Source of the DNA: Bimastos eiseni
Taxonomy: Eukaryota > Annelida > Clitellata > Crassiclitellata > Lumbricidae
NCBI GenBank assembly: GCA_959347315.1
Contig: OY365813.1
Span: 20,025,354-20,089,353 of the forward strand
Direction of reading: 5' to 3'
DNA: 64,000 bases
In this document: positions 1-11,421 of the stretch, in pieces
Numbering within the stretch: position 1 is the first letter of the stretch
Layout: every line of letters starts with the position of its first letter
Program-made: the position numbers and the translations under genes
The notes under the pieces: model-generated
Seen by the model: the letters and a program-made list of their open reading frames with translations, nothing else
Told to the model about the DNA's origin: nothing
The model's database searches: none

Positions 1-660
1 AACTTACTCAATGACATATTATGCAGTTCTGAGACTTTAATACGTTACAAGTTCCAGAGCTTTAAGCTTTCCAAACTTTTTTATACATTTGCCCAAACGT
101 GCACTTGGGAGCGAAGATCCATTTTTATACTGACTCAGGTAAAACGGAAATTTATATATCTACCGCAATTGAAGCTTCCACATGTTTTAACAGTGCGAAT
201 ATTTCCATATTCCAAAGTTTTAGGACTTCAAACTAGTTGCAAATTCCACAGCGTTAAGCTCTCCAAGCTGTTGTATAGGGCTTATATCTGTTAGCTGTAA
301 ACCATTTGAAAAGTCTAGTTCTTATAAGTTCTGTAGGCCTACCGTTTTAAAGTATTCCGAAGCAACTGCTAAAACCTGCCGGCTGTTTGACATTGAACTC
401 ATAATGCAATCGAGCCAATCAAGTATAATTGTTTATGACGGAATTCGAAAGTAAAACAGATGATCGGGGTAATCAGCGGGGTGCTCTGATTCCGCCCCTC
501 TTATCAACTCAATCCTTAGTTAATGGAAGTCCTTTTGATTCCAGTCTAAACGCAGCTAATCGTTTATGAGACAACCAGCATTGTACACACATACACACAC
601 ACTGGCAGCGGACAAACTGGCATCCGACATATTATATTGTAAGATATAAGATGTTGAAAG
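1..660. other. Gene-free AT-rich start of window
   Basis: No open frame with recognisable protein features, splice-site pairing or repeat family is visible in this stretch. A short CA run sits near 585-602. Confidence 0.5.
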
Positions 661-1010
661 ATAAGACTAACTTAATAAGACAGACAGACAGACAGAGATA
701 TACAAATTTACTCAAACGCACACACATACACTCATCTACACACAAACACAGACTGACGGACAGACAGACGAGATAGATAAATCGAATATTGACCGACTGG
801 CTGATTTACTGACTGACTTGCTGACTGATTGATTGATTGATTTGATTGATTGATTTGATTGATTGATTGATATACTGGTAGATATATGAATTAATAGACG
901 GGCAGGAAGACATACAAATGCAAATCAGAAACATCAGGTATGCACAAACAGACATCCAAGCGGTCACACACACACACACACGTAGACACATGGACAGCCT
1001 GCAGGACAGA
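661..1010. repeat. Simple-sequence cluster (GACA, CA, GATT)
   Basis: GACA units occur at about 679-700 and 755-770, CA-rich DNA at 715-750, a GATT/TTGA array at about 822-872 and a CA run at 966-982. The open frame across it on the minus strand is repeat read-through. Confidence 0.8.
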
Positions 1011-2263
1011 CAGCAACAATTAACAACAGGCCAGAGGACATCACGTGACCATCACGTGTTCAATGATTCACCCGATTGAATTTCATTTCTTGCATAAACA
1101 ACGCTCCTTAGATGCAGTAAAACTTTTTAACAGAGCTACAGTATCTCTCCGTCTGCATTAAGGACTTTAGACCGATGTCAATTATTCACCTAATAACTCG
1201 TGGAGGCTACGTAAGCCAATGCACTGGAACTTGGCAGCGTGGACCGCGTTCAACAGATCTATATTTCCGAAACGACTGTAGCCGTTGAGCGCCCTGCAGC
1301 ATCTTTCAGATGAATTTTTCGGCGATTAGGGCCCATATTGTCCAGCAATGAATGTGGATTTGGATGACCATGTGACTGTAAGTTCTCGGTTAAATGCGCC
1401 GGTGTAGTACCGGTCCATATGCACAGAACGAAATGCCAACTGATAGGCCTAAACGTATTTCAGATGGTCATCGTAATTTAAAAAATAAAAAATCACCTGT
1501 TAACAATTTCTTTCAATGACCTGTGTCATTCTGTTAACCTGTGTCATCTCATAATTAACTAATTAAGTTTGTAATTTGTGGTCTTTCAATCTGAATTTTG
1601 TCTTGTTATGCCGTTGCTTACTATATTCCAAGAAACGTTTAGCCTGGCTAGCGGAACCATCGGTACCCTTAGCGCCTTTTTCTTTCCTATTGTTCGCACT
1701 CCTGTTGATGATCAATGTCGGCCTATGCGTTTTGCATGTACACACATGTTCTTCGGTTGGGATCGACAAAACATACCGAATATAATTTATGCATGTAGGT
1801 GCAAAAAACATTCCGCAGTTTTGGCTTGGCTCCTGCGCATGTCCAGCGACCTCCAATTGACACTATCCCACGTGCGCTACGTGTAGTTGGAATGAACCAA
1901 ACAGACGAGTTAGAGCGACACACATTAAACTTCATTCAACGATAAGAGACGAGACCTTCTTATTACAACGACACGATCATAGCCTACAGCTGACTCAAAT
2001 TGAAGCGACTATGGATGCATTCGCTAGAGATCAAGGCCAATGTTCCTTCTAATTTTTAAAATGCAAAAAATTATTTGTGTGCAATATTTAGAGGAAACAC
2101 TGCCTCGGACCTCGTTTCAATCACCTTTTCGACTGCGCCTTTGTTTCGAAGCAACGCTCGTGAATAACTTAATGGGATGTAACCGAGCATTCATATAGCG
2201 CCCCTTTGAGATATCTACTAAAAGTCGCTCTCTGCGCTTGCCTAATGATGTTCAATTTCAATA
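1011..2263. other. No gene recognised
   Basis: Open frames of 60-100 codons on both strands at 1563-1935 overlap each other and share no family motif, so none is called. No tandem repeat is obvious. Confidence 0.4.
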
Positions 2264-2470
2264 CTAATGAATAGTCGCATCAGTTAGCAAAACAGTGCGC
2301 AGTAAGTTGAAAGAGTTGCCAGTGGTGGGCCCACCCACAAGCGTGGATTCAACCAACGTTTTCCCGTCGATAGCTGACGGATGACATGGATGCTCAGAGT
2401 CTCTGGGCCAAGCTTGCACCTTGAACAAGCCTGCATTGCTTTTGAACGGCGCTATATGAGCTTCCAATGA
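2264..2470 (-). repeat. SINE family D, minus orientation, 5'-truncated
   Basis: Read on the minus strand, this matches the body of the full-length element at 19680-19995. The two share a conserved core, TGGGCCCACCACTGG, followed by ACTGxGCACTGTTTTGCTAAC. The plus-strand right edge carries GGCGCTATATGAGC, which belongs to the tail family seen at many sites in the window. The tRNA-like head is missing here. The relationship is visible by eye; the age and exact ends are not determined. Confidence 0.65.
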
Positions 2471-4300
2471 AGATTTCGAACCTAGAGAGGTTCAGTTATA
2501 TCAACCAACTGAATAGTCTATATAAGTATGTTTTTCGATGGATTCGGTTTGTTTTGCAACGACGACCTTTTATTCCGAGCGACAGATAATTATGATTCAT
2601 AATGCCGCATAAATCTCTGGGAGAGAACGAAAATTGGTGGACCGGGGGTGGGTCATCTATAAACCAAGAGCACGGCTTTCAGTCAGGTCTGGAAAGAGAG
2701 GTAGAATTCATGGCCGAATAATCCTGGGTATTACACGTCCATTTTACAGGAAGAGCTTTTCAATATAACAACGGTGGACCGCTTAACCCTCTTTCATACG
2801 TAGCTCTTGCCGGTGTGTCCCTCCTCTTGTATTTCTCTTTCTACCTGTTGTCTTTCTGGATGTCTGCTTCCGTTTATGTGTCCGTTTTTCTTTTAATGCT
2901 TCTTCGTTCTGTCTGTTTACTGCCCTTGAATTTCTCTGCATTATATGCAGAAAAAACGATTTATCATTAAATAGAGTGGAACAATGAGCGCATTCATTTC
3001 CTGTGTGAAAAGTCAGGAAAAGGTCTTTCGTCTACATTTTCGTTATTCTCAAAACCTGTATGTCTGTTTGTCTGTGTGTTTGCTGTCTGTCTGTTTGCCT
3101 GTCTCTATGTCTATATTTGTCTGTGTTTATGTTTTCCTGTCTGCTTGTCAGCCTGTCCGTCTATCTGCCTGCTTCGTTTTGTCTCACTGTATGGCGGAGT
3201 GTTCGTTGGTGTATGGTTTCATATTCGCCTCACTGTTGATCTAGTCTGTGTGTACGTTAATGATGACTATAATATATGGTGAATACTGATCGCGATATTT
3301 TCAGCCACAATTAAACGAAGATTTTATTATTAAAACACAGGAGAGTGATCGACCAGCCGATCAAGTTTACCAGCAAACATTTTTTTACAAATACCTTTAC
3401 TAGAGTTTTCTGACGTCTGTATACTTCTTACCGAAATTGATGGTATACACTGCCAACATGTGGAACTTAATGATTGTGCCCAAGTTAATTGCCCTACTTT
3501 TCAAGTCGGTTAAATTTGTTGGTTATTACTTCGGATAGAAAAACATTCTTACAATTCTACACAATAAACTGAGAAAAATTTCGCGATTTTTAGCATCGTC
3601 TCAAACAAAGGAAATATAACCTTGGATACGAGCTGCAATTCGATAAATAACGTCTGGAATAACTTCTTGGAAGAGCCAAACGCTTCTAAGAGTCACCTAG
3701 AACAATCGTTTACTTCTCTACGGTCTCTGGACTTGCTAACATAGCTATATCAAACTCCTTTTCACCACTTTACACAATCCCAAGAATGTTCTACTCCAAC
3801 TATTATACTATTATCTACACTTAGTCTCCAATCCATTCACCTATTAAGACCCAGAGCACAAGATCATTATTATTCTATGAATAGACAACACTCAATCTGT
3901 CCCCAACTCATTAGGCCTATATCATAATATAATTTTTTTTATTAACAATGCTAGGATTTTAAAACATACTTCTGTGATCAATGATCCCATGTCACTCGTG
4001 TTAGCACTTCCACTTTCTGTAGTATTTCTCTCAATAAAACAAACATACACTCTTGTATGGCGGGTCTCAGGCTTAAAATTGACAGGTTATAAGATAGAGT
4101 TGATATGATGTCATAATGACGTTGTCTTTATAAGTTTCGGGGTCGTTTGGCCTCCATTCGCACATTTACTCAGGTTTAAATATTTTATCTGAATGTTAAG
4201 CATCTTTATGGACAAAGAGAGATAAAGTGTGCAGACATTAAAAGATTATATCAAGGATTCACTAGAGAGCCTTCAAAATATAAACAACTACCATATTATT
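2471..4300. other. No gene recognised; CTGT-rich patch inside
   Basis: About 2820-3180 is a pyrimidine-biased, CTGT/TGTC-rich patch that keeps frames open by chance. The rest is AT-rich unique-looking DNA without family motifs. Confidence 0.4.
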
Positions 4301-4311
4301 ATTATTGTTAT

Positions 4312-4442
4312 TGTAACTACTACTACTACTACTTCCACGACTACTCTTACTACAACTATTACTACTATCACTACAACTACTACAACTATTTTTTTATTAT
4401 CATTGCCATTAATATTATTATTATTATCATCGTAAATTTATT
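4312..4442 (+). repeat. Trinucleotide microsatellite (ACT, then ATT)
   Basis: Interrupted ACT/ACA units from about 4316 to 4388 run into ATT units to about 4445. The Thr-rich open frame is a by-product of the repeat. Confidence 0.9.
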
Positions 4443-4753
4443 ATTATAATTTCCTATGAATCTTAAAAGCCTTAGTGTTCGTCCCTCGCTGCTGACGTAC
4501 TATTTGTCAAATTGAAGCCGTGGCTCACGTACTAGCGATGCATCCACTTAATAATTAACACCAGCTTCTTCCAACACGACGTGTGCGTCAAATTGGTCGG
4601 TTTGGATGTATGAGATCATGATGAATATTGTACATGTATGCCTGGGTTGTTATTCCGTAACACAGCGACTAGAAAACATCATTCCACAGAGATATTGCAC
4701 ACGATTGAACACGACAATAATAATTACAACCGACGTATACAGGGAATGATTAT

Positions 4754-4759
4754 TTTATT
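4754..4759 (-). terminator. Polyadenylation signal AATAAA for the secreted eight-cysteine gene
   Basis: TTTATT on the plus strand reads AATAAA on the minus strand. It lies about 157 nt past the TAG stop of the minus-strand gene at 4916-5224. That is a normal 3' UTR distance, so the mRNA would end near 4730-4740. The intervening 3' UTR is CpG- and G/C-rich and includes a run of twelve G on the plus strand (C in the mRNA) at about 4875-4886. Confidence 0.6.
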
Positions 4760-4915
4760 CGTCGCGTAGCAAATCGTACGCATCAGACGACATCTTTTGC
4801 GGACGGGTACCCGTCGGAAAAAGACCGAAGGGGCGACTGGCTCCCAGTCCGCGGACCCGATCGGACTCGGTCGTGGGGGGGGGGGGAGGGCGGCCGGGAG
4901 CGTCGACACCCGCCG

Positions 4916-5224
4916 CTATGTATCGAGGGATTCATCTCCGTAGACGGCGTCCCAACAGAAGGAGAAGACTCGCTGGTCGCATCGGCAGCACCAGGTGAGT
5001 CCGACCGTGTTGCTCCAGTAGTCGCCGCAGATGGCACAGACTGCGACGACGTCGAAGGGGATCGGGTGGGCGGGTTCCTTCGCGCAGTGCCACTGTCCGT
5101 CCTTACGACAGTTGCCCATGAGGCTCGTCATCCAAGGGAACGACTGGACCGTTGCTCGTTGCGCCCCCGAGGCTAGCAAAATGGCGACCAGCGCATGAAG
5201 CCAGGAGATCCGCAACAGCGACAT
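4916..5224 (-). CDS. Small secreted eight-cysteine protein (unrecognised family), terminal coding exon
   Basis: The exon encodes 102 residues beginning at a true ATG. Residues 1-24 form a classic signal peptide with hydrophobic core LHALVAILLASGA; cleavage is likely after Ala21 or Ala24. The mature part has eight cysteines at 39, 47, 63, 66, 79, 80, 82 and 90, i.e. spacing C-x7-C-x15-CxxC-x12-CC-x-C-x7-C, enough for four disulfides. The block CGDYWSNTVGL precedes the CCRC cluster. No basic cleavage sites typical of neuropeptides are obvious, and there are no membrane segments after the signal. Immediately upstream of the ATG the minus strand reads TTTTTCTTTTTAG, a strong splice acceptor, so a 5' UTR exon lies further upstream on the minus strand and this exon carries the whole CDS. 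An AATAAA lies downstream. Coding status is well supported. The function is unknown: a secreted ligand, defence peptide or matrix protein are all possible, and I assign none. Confidence 0.75.
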   Translation of the reverse strand: MSLLRISWLHALVAILLASGAQRATVQSFPWMTSLMGNCRKDGQWHCAKEPAHPIPFDVVAVCAICGDYWSNTVGLTWCCRCDQRVFSFCWDAVYGDESLDT

Positions 5225-5237
5225 CTAAAAAGAAAAA
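5225..5237 (-). other. Splice acceptor directly before the ATG
   Basis: The minus strand reads a pyrimidine tract with a single A-free run of T and C ending in TTTAG, directly abutting ATGTCG. This places the start codon at the first base of the exon and implies a non-coding upstream exon that I could not locate. Confidence 0.6.
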
Positions 5238-5275
5238 CAATCCAATTCGTTGGCTCTTTAGCTAGTCATCTATGT

Positions 5276-5545
5276 CTGTTAAATCAGTCTTTCGTTCGTT
5301 ATCTTTGTTCATTCATTCATTAATAAATTAATTCGTTCGTTCGTTCATTCATTCGTTCATTTGTTCGTTCGTTCATTAGTTTGATCAATCAATTAATCAA
5401 GTAATCAATTAATCAATCAATTAATCAATCATTAAATCAATCAATCAATCAATCACTCACTCATTCAGTCACTCAATCAATGAATCAATCAATCAATCGA
5501 TCAATCAATCAGTTAGTCAGTCAATCAATTAATCAATCAAACAAA
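5276..5545. repeat. Degenerate tetranucleotide array (TTCG/TTCA then AATC)
   Basis: TTCG/TTCA units at about 5288-5380 pass into AATC/ATCA units at 5385-5545. The mixture of TTCG and TTCA copies fits CpG-to-TpG/CpA decay of an older array (inference). Confidence 0.85.
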
Positions 5546-5639
5546 CAATCAATCCGTGACTATGCAAATCGACGAATCAAGGAGTCACTGTATAAATAAC
5601 TAAGTGAATCACTGCATTGCCAATTAATCAATTAATAAA

Positions 5640-5775
5640 AAAATTAGGAGGGCCACCAGTGGGCCAACGACTCAGTTGGTGGGGTGCTGGCCCATCCTGG
5701 GCTCTCCCTTCCTTGTTGAATAGCCGCTGGCTCAACGCTACTATGACAGACTCACCGAATCCTCACCGAGTGAAA
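5640..5775 (-). repeat. Possible SINE family D fragment
   Basis: On the minus strand the segment contains TTGGCCCACTGGTGGCCCT, close to the GGGCCCACCACTGGTGGCTCT core of the element at 19680-19995. The flanks cannot be aligned confidently by eye. Confidence 0.35.
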
Positions 5776-6290
5776 TCAAACGAGAAGAGGAAGTCCTATA
5801 TCATAAATATGGCGACCAGTACTGAAAGGAGAAAACAACGATGATTCTCTGTTGACCGAAGCACAGTCCACAGGGACAGAACAGTGACGCTAATCGTCTC
5901 CGAATCTTCTGTCACCTGACGTAAGCATTTCGATACAATTACGTGTCAGAAAGTCTGTAAAACACCCTCTGACCCTCTGAAATATAAATCAGGGTAGAAC
6001 TCATCGCACCATCCGTGGCGCCCCATAAGTGAAACGCTTCCATCGGGCGAACGATTGACTCCGACACCTCGTGTAAGCCGAAGAAGAAGCAAGGGTGACA
6101 CCTGGGAGACGCTGTGTTCATGCATTATGCTTTGCGCGTTGACGAGTTTGGCGACGTAGGGCAGCTGAGGCCGTTCCGGTCAACCAGAACTCAATTCGCG
6201 GTTTCGTTAAGAGGAGTTTCGGTTTAGAGCGCCATTCGTGTTGTAGACGAAGACTAGGCTGAGCAGTGGAAGGAGTGCATGAGTCATCGC
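5776..6290. other. No gene recognised
   Basis: A minus-strand open frame at 5939-6121 and others have no family features. No clear repeat is present. Confidence 0.4.
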
Positions 6291-6298
6291 CATCACCT

Positions 6299-6383
6299 TT
6301 ACCTTCACCGTCACCGTCACCGTCACCGTCACCGTCACCGTCACCGTCACCGTCACCGTCATCGTCATCATCATCACCATCAC

Positions 6384-6425
<42 letters not shown>

Positions 6426-6430
6426 TGCCT
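6299..6430 (+). repeat. Hexanucleotide (ACCGTC) array merging into ATC trinucleotide
   Basis: Nine to ten near-perfect ACCGTC units (about 6301-6360) are followed by ATC units to about 6426. Frames through it read as poly-Ser-Pro, poly-His-Arg or poly-Asp-Gly and are artefacts. Confidence 0.95.
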
Positions 6431-6929
6431 TCATCATTATCACCATCATGCATCACCTTTACCATCACCATCATCAACGTTATAATTATCGTCATCATCA
6501 TCATCATCATCACTTCATACTCTTTCCGTCAATATCACTTATCATCCGTTCTTGACGCCAGTCAATTCAAGACGTTCTCAAACCGTTTCTACTACTAATA
6601 ATAATATACATACATGCACACGTATTATACATGCATATGTGTACATATATATATATATATTTATATATAAGTCCAATTCTGGTTACATCTGCAATAATAA
6701 TGGCCGGGAAGTGGAGACTTTTTCTGCCTTGTTTCAATGACATTCATGCAATCCAACACATCATCAATTATTCACATCTCAATTCAATATTACCGTTAAG
6801 ATGAACTCGTTTCCTATGCGACCTCGGAGGGGCCAGACCCTATTCAATTTTCCATCAGTTGATAGGGTGACATTCATTGTCACCCTATAGCGATGTCCAT
6901 TTCGAATGGCTGCCGCGACAGTTGCAATC

Positions 6930-7063
6930 TGTTCACAAGCAGTGTGTTCACGGTGGCTTCCCTCATAGAAAAAAAATATATACATATATAACTGTTAAAT
7001 ATATAAATATATATATTATTGTTTCTATCAGGGATGCCACCGTGAACACCGTTTTGAACGCAC
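6930..7063. repeat. Foldback hairpin: 28-bp arms, AT-rich 50-nt loop
   Basis: Arm 6944-6971 (GTGTTCACGGTGGC...ATAGAAA) and arm 7022-7049 are reverse complements at 26 of 28 positions. The loop at 6972-7021 is almost pure A/T with TATATA runs. Pairing continues imperfectly outward for roughly ten more bases on each side (GTTCACAAGC against GCGTTCAAAAC reversed). The structure could be the two ends of a very short MITE or a transcribed small-RNA-type hairpin. Sequence alone does not decide. Confidence 0.75.
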
Positions 7064-7735
7064 GCCGTATCTGTTCGTTTCTCTCAGTATCTGTTTCACT
7101 TTATCCGTCGGTTCTGGTCAATTTCTCTGCCCGTGTTTCTGTTAGTTCTACTCAATATCTGTCTTCCCGTATCTGCTCATTTTTCTGAATTTCTCTCCTA
7201 CAGGTACTGCCTAGGAAATAGTCCTTAGACTCTAAATCTCACAGCTCTTTCTTCAGTAACTCAATTGTCTTGACTTGAGCCGCGGAACTGAACGAACTGA
7301 TATATAGACATATATATGCTTATATATATATATATTGACTGAGATATTGAGTCAAACGAACGTATCATGGCTTTAAATAGTGAGAGAGATTATGAGCAGA
7401 ACTAAGAGATACTGCGAATGAGATATTGAGAGAGGTATTATGCAGAACGAACAGACAATGGAAGAGAGATTTTGAGAGATATATTGATCAGGACGAACAG
7501 ATACAATAAGAGACACACTGAAAGAGATATTGGACCAAACGAACAGATATGCAGGAAGAGATATATTGAGCAGAACAAACAGTCGAAAATAGTAGCAGAT
7601 AAGACGTTTAGGCCTACATCACCAGGTTACTTGTGGGCATCCTCAATGGACAGATGGTTTGTTTTGCCGTGTTTTATTCCGCAACTTGCAAGTAATAAAT
7701 TTCCGCTTTCGCATCTTGCCCGGTGTGAATAAACT
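7064..7735. other. No gene recognised
   Basis: Contains TA-rich short runs (7300-7335) and purine-rich degenerate GAGATATTGA repeats (about 7335-7570). No coding signal is recognised. Confidence 0.4.
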
Positions 7736-7739
7736 ATGC

Positions 7740-7800
7740 ATGAATCGGGACGTTAAATGCACGATTCGAACCCTCGCTATCTTAGGATCGACTCGCGACC
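7740..7800 (-). repeat. tRNA-like SINE fragment
   Basis: On the minus strand the piece contains a B-box-like GGGTTCGAATCG, and the plus strand shows GGGACGTTAAAT, resembling the GACGTTAAATAA tail at 18280 and GTCGTTAAATAA at 36416. It is too decayed to be a tRNA gene. Confidence 0.3.
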
Positions 7801-8239
7801 TATATAATGAACACCGAATGTAACTCCCGGGACTAATGTGTCACTGCGCTTGATGGCCATTTTCCGCAATTTACTATTCGTCCTTGCGCGTAATAGATTA
7901 ATCCGTGACGCCACGAGCTGTGGTTGATTCTAAGCTGGATATATCGTCCGGACAAGGGGCATTCTGGGAAGAATGGAGGAAGGGATGGAATAATCAGGTC
8001 AGGGCAGCCTAGGGAAGCCAAGACCCCAACCAATCAGTTGCGAGCGAGCGGTGTATACCAACGACAAGGATGCCATCGGTTCATGCGAGGATTCAACTCG
8101 GCCATTGTCTATAGTCTGGTAGTCAGTTTGTAGTCTGATTAGGTGTATCTGATAGAGGCCATTCGTAGTCTGGCAAAGCAAGTCTGTAGGATGATAGAGC
8201 TAATATATAGCCTGGTAGAGCCAGTCTGTATCTCTCCGA

Positions 8240-8360
8240 ATGTCACTCTGTCTGTGTGCTGTCTCTGTCTGTCTTTGTAATTCTGTATCTCTCCCAATGT
8301 TAATCTGTCTCTGTATGTCTGTCTGTCTCTCTGTCTGTCCGTCTTTCAGTCTCCCTGTCT
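8240..8360 (+). repeat. CTGT-rich simple sequence
   Basis: Interrupted CTGT/CTGTCT units; the frames across it on both strands are repeat-driven. Confidence 0.7.
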
Positions 8361-8540
8361 GTTGTGGCGTTCGAAATCCTAGAAGGGTAAGGTCACGTAT
8401 TGCTGCCCTTGGGAACACTGAACGATGGTACCTGCCAAGAAGCGCAAATTAATTGGTCATTACGAAAAACCATTGTCTTTGACAAAAAGCAAAAAAAGAG
8501 TTTGAAAGAGGCAACTCCGAATTAGACATTGACAGATATA

Positions 8541-8618
8541 CGGTGTGTCACGGTGACCGATTGGTTAGATCGGTCGCCCTGTGTTGTGAAGAGCAAGGGT
8601 TCGAACCTCGTCCGAGAT
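8541..8618 (+). repeat. SINE family A, tRNA-like head
   Basis: Shows an A-box-like stretch GACCGATTGGTTAGATCGG and a B-box GGTTCGAACCTCGTCCGAG. The same head occurs at 50171, 50349, 53461 (minus) and 57484 (minus). No cloverleaf with paired acceptor ends is seen, so it is a SINE head and not a tRNA gene. Confidence 0.65.
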
Positions 8619-8889
8619 GTATGTTACTATGTTAAAATGTTAATATGCTATGATGTTACTGTCTCTCCTTCGATGTTGCAAACGTGCGAAGAAATGTTGT
8701 GTGCCACATTTTAGGAATAGTTCACACTTTTGTGCGGAGGTCCGGGACTCAGAGATGAATGCCATAATAGTCAAATTAAGACCATAATATATCTAAAAGT
8801 CTAGGGTGATAAGTTTTGATAACTTAAGAAGCTTATTGGTCTAAGGATAAAGTTTGTTTATTATAAGGACCTATCAGTACCAGGAACCA

Positions 8890-9910
8890 AAGGTTCTGGA
8901 GTGAGGCAGTGATCTTTTAATTCTAAGAATAATTCCCAAGTTTAATTCAAATTTAGTTCTAAGTATCGAATTTCAATTCTAATTCTATTCCTATTCTTAA
9001 AATAGGCCTGATACCAATTTCTGTTCTTATTCAAGTTCTTAAATAATTTCAGTTATAACTCAAGTTCAAAAATGATTTCAATTCTAATTCATGTTCTGAA
9101 ATAATTTCACTTTTAATTCAAGTTCTAAATAGGCCTATGATTTCAGTTTGATTTCAAAAGCACTATATAATAATTTCAGTTAAATTCCAGCGCTGCAGAT
9201 ATTTTTTTCAAATAGGGCCTTATATATCGATTCAGAAATCACGACAACAGTGCAAAACCACAACAGATGCTAGACAGTTCCGGCTTGTTACACAACCTAA
9301 AACATTTCTTTTGAGACATTGCTAGATTTAAATCATAAGCATCTTTCTGAATCTGATGGATATGTGCCATCGAATCGCTGGAATTCTTGGTGGCAAGCGA
9401 TGTCCTACAAACAACACCAATGAGTGTCCAGTACAGTGCAGACCAATTTACCCAAATAAAATTCCCAAACTAGCTTTCTGTCTTCCGTTAGCTCACGTGA
9501 TAGACTCATTCTCACGGAAACTAAGAAGCACAACTTTGCAAAAGTAAACGACGGAAAGAGCAGAAGCTATACAGAGATATTTTGTGCATATAGTCGAAGA
9601 TTACCGAACTAGAAGATTCTAGCTCAGACGAATTGTCTCACTCATAGGTTCTATAAATAGTAGTATAGTCTGTAGACAACGTACCGCAAGAACATCAAAG
9701 AACAATGATTTTCGTTCTGAAATAATTCCTATTTCTATTCCTATTTCTATTCCTATTTCCATTCTATGCAGCGTATTTTCGTTCTAATTCTATTCTCATT
9801 CTAAAATTGATTCCCAATTTTTATTCTTATTCTCGTTAACGGAAATTAATAATTATGATTCTAATTCCTATTTCCTATTTCCTAATATCACTGGAGTGAG
9901 GCACAGTAGG
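8890..9910. repeat. AT-rich degenerate TTCTAATTC repeat, two blocks
   Basis: Blocks at about 8920-9180 and 9710-9890 are built from degenerate TTCTAATTC / ATTCCTATTTCT units. A direct copy of CTGGAGTGAGGCA flanks the region, near 8896 and 9891. The interval 9190-9700 holds ordinary sequence. It may be one mobile element whose ends are these blocks, but no terminal inverted repeat or target duplication was found. Confidence 0.45.
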
Positions 9911-10019
9911 CCGAAACCGGATAGGAAACTCAATTTGCTTCTTACAATATTATATGCGCACACTAAATTCTTGAGTGCACTGGCTTCACGGTTGTATTGT
10001 ATAGAAGCAGACTGACAGA

Positions 10020-10320
10020 GGCGTAGGATGAGACAGTTAGATGGAAATCAATAGATAGGCAAAGCAGCAAAGAGACAGAGATGCAGAGAGGCAGAGATGC
10101 TGAGAGAGAGAAACAGAGATACAGAGTGACAGAGATGCAGAGGCAGAGGCACTCACAGAGGCAGGGAGACAGAGAGACAGAGAGGCAGAGCGACAAAGAG
10201 GCAGGGAGACGGAGAGGCAGAGAGGGAAAGACAGACGCAGAGAGGCTAACACAGACACACACACATAAACGCGGACTCACGAGCAGACAGACTGACATAG
10301 ACATGGAGAAACAGCCATAG
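10020..10320 (+). repeat. Purine-biased GAGGCAGA/GACAGA simple sequence
   Basis: Interrupted GACAGAGAGGCA units. Long frames such as those reading SLCLSVSLSPC on the minus strand are artefacts of this repeat. A CAT/CGT run follows at 10345-10382. Confidence 0.85.
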
Positions 10321-10713
10321 ATCGAGGAGAAGAATTAATGTCAGGTCATCATCATCATCATCGCCGTCGTCATCATCATCAAAGAAGAGGGCGTTGGTGA
10401 CCTCTTGTGACGCAGCCAAGAATAATGAAGACGTTTTCTTCTTCAGTTCTCGGGCTTTTGTCACGTGGGAGGAAATGAGGGCGTAAAATAATAGAAGACC
10501 GGAGGAGATTATCGGAGCATGTGCAACATAGGACAACGCGGATACAACGAACGCTATGCAACCGACAACATAGGCTTATGGAGTACATAGACACATGTGC
10601 AACATTGTTGAATCGAACGCTCGTGATGTCTCTCAGGGGAACATGGCTTTTCAGTTGAATTGGCTGTTGACAAGTATTTAGTAGTAGTAGAAGTTGCTGT
10701 TTAACGAAACTGA

Positions 10714-10795
10714 GATACGAAAGATTATTAGAGGCGCCCTCCTACTTACTTCAGGCTTGGGATTGGCACTGCCAGAGGGCGAATAGTGGCGGAAT
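10714..10795 (+). repeat. Dispersed repeat family B, copy 1 (partial)
   Basis: Contains GCGCCCTCCTACTTACTTCAGG then TTGGGATTGGCACTGCCA in short succession, matching the four other copies listed here (11061, 19032, 21261, 46055). The 5' part of the unit is missing. Confidence 0.6.
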
Positions 10796-10931
10796 TTTAA
10801 TAAATAGAGGAGGGAAGATGAATAAAATGATATTACGATGCATTCAGTTATGAGGCGAATATTTATTTCACTTTAAAAATGTGTCTAATTATTTTTAACA
10901 GAAAAATTCTTGCCATTCGGATGGCGTAGTA

Positions 10932-10962
10932 TGTGGAGTAGTAGTAGTAGTATTTGTAGAGA

Positions 10963-11016
<54 letters not shown>

Positions 11017-11050
11017 GTGGAGTAGTAGGAGGAGTAGTAGTAGTAGTGGT
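10932..11050 (+). repeat. AGT trinucleotide microsatellite
   Basis: Nearly pure AGT units at 10938-11015 with AGG interruptions afterwards. It lies between two copies of repeat family B. Confidence 0.95.
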
Positions 11051-11060
11051 TTCAGTTTTT

Positions 11061-11152
11061 GCGACACTGTGTGTTATCAAACGTCAATAGTGTCGCCCTC
11101 CTACTCTATTCAGGGTTGGGACTGGCACTATCAAAGTGTAAGCAATGTGGGA
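11061..11152 (+). repeat. Dispersed repeat family B, copy 2
   Basis: Begins GCGACACTGTGTGTTATCAA, contains GTCGCCCTCCT and GGGTTGGGACTGGCACTATC, and ends near AAGCAATGTGGGAG. Order and spacing are the same as in copies 3-5. No A or B box, no TIR and no coding potential are visible. Confidence 0.7.
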
Positions 11153-11365
11153 GCAATTTTACACCACGTTGGTTGGACATTTGGAGTGTGCGTCTGGGCG
11201 TCTATAGGTCGTGAGAAAATTGGAGTAAAACATTTCAAAGAAGGGCTACAAAAATCATTGGGGAAGGGGTTGCAAGAGTTTGAATGGTGAATGAAGGTTG
11301 AGAAGGTGTGGACCAACAACGCTGGAGAATAGGAGGAGGAGAGGAGAACTAATTGAGGCCTGCAA

Positions 11366-11366
11366 G

Positions 11367-11421
<55 letters not shown>

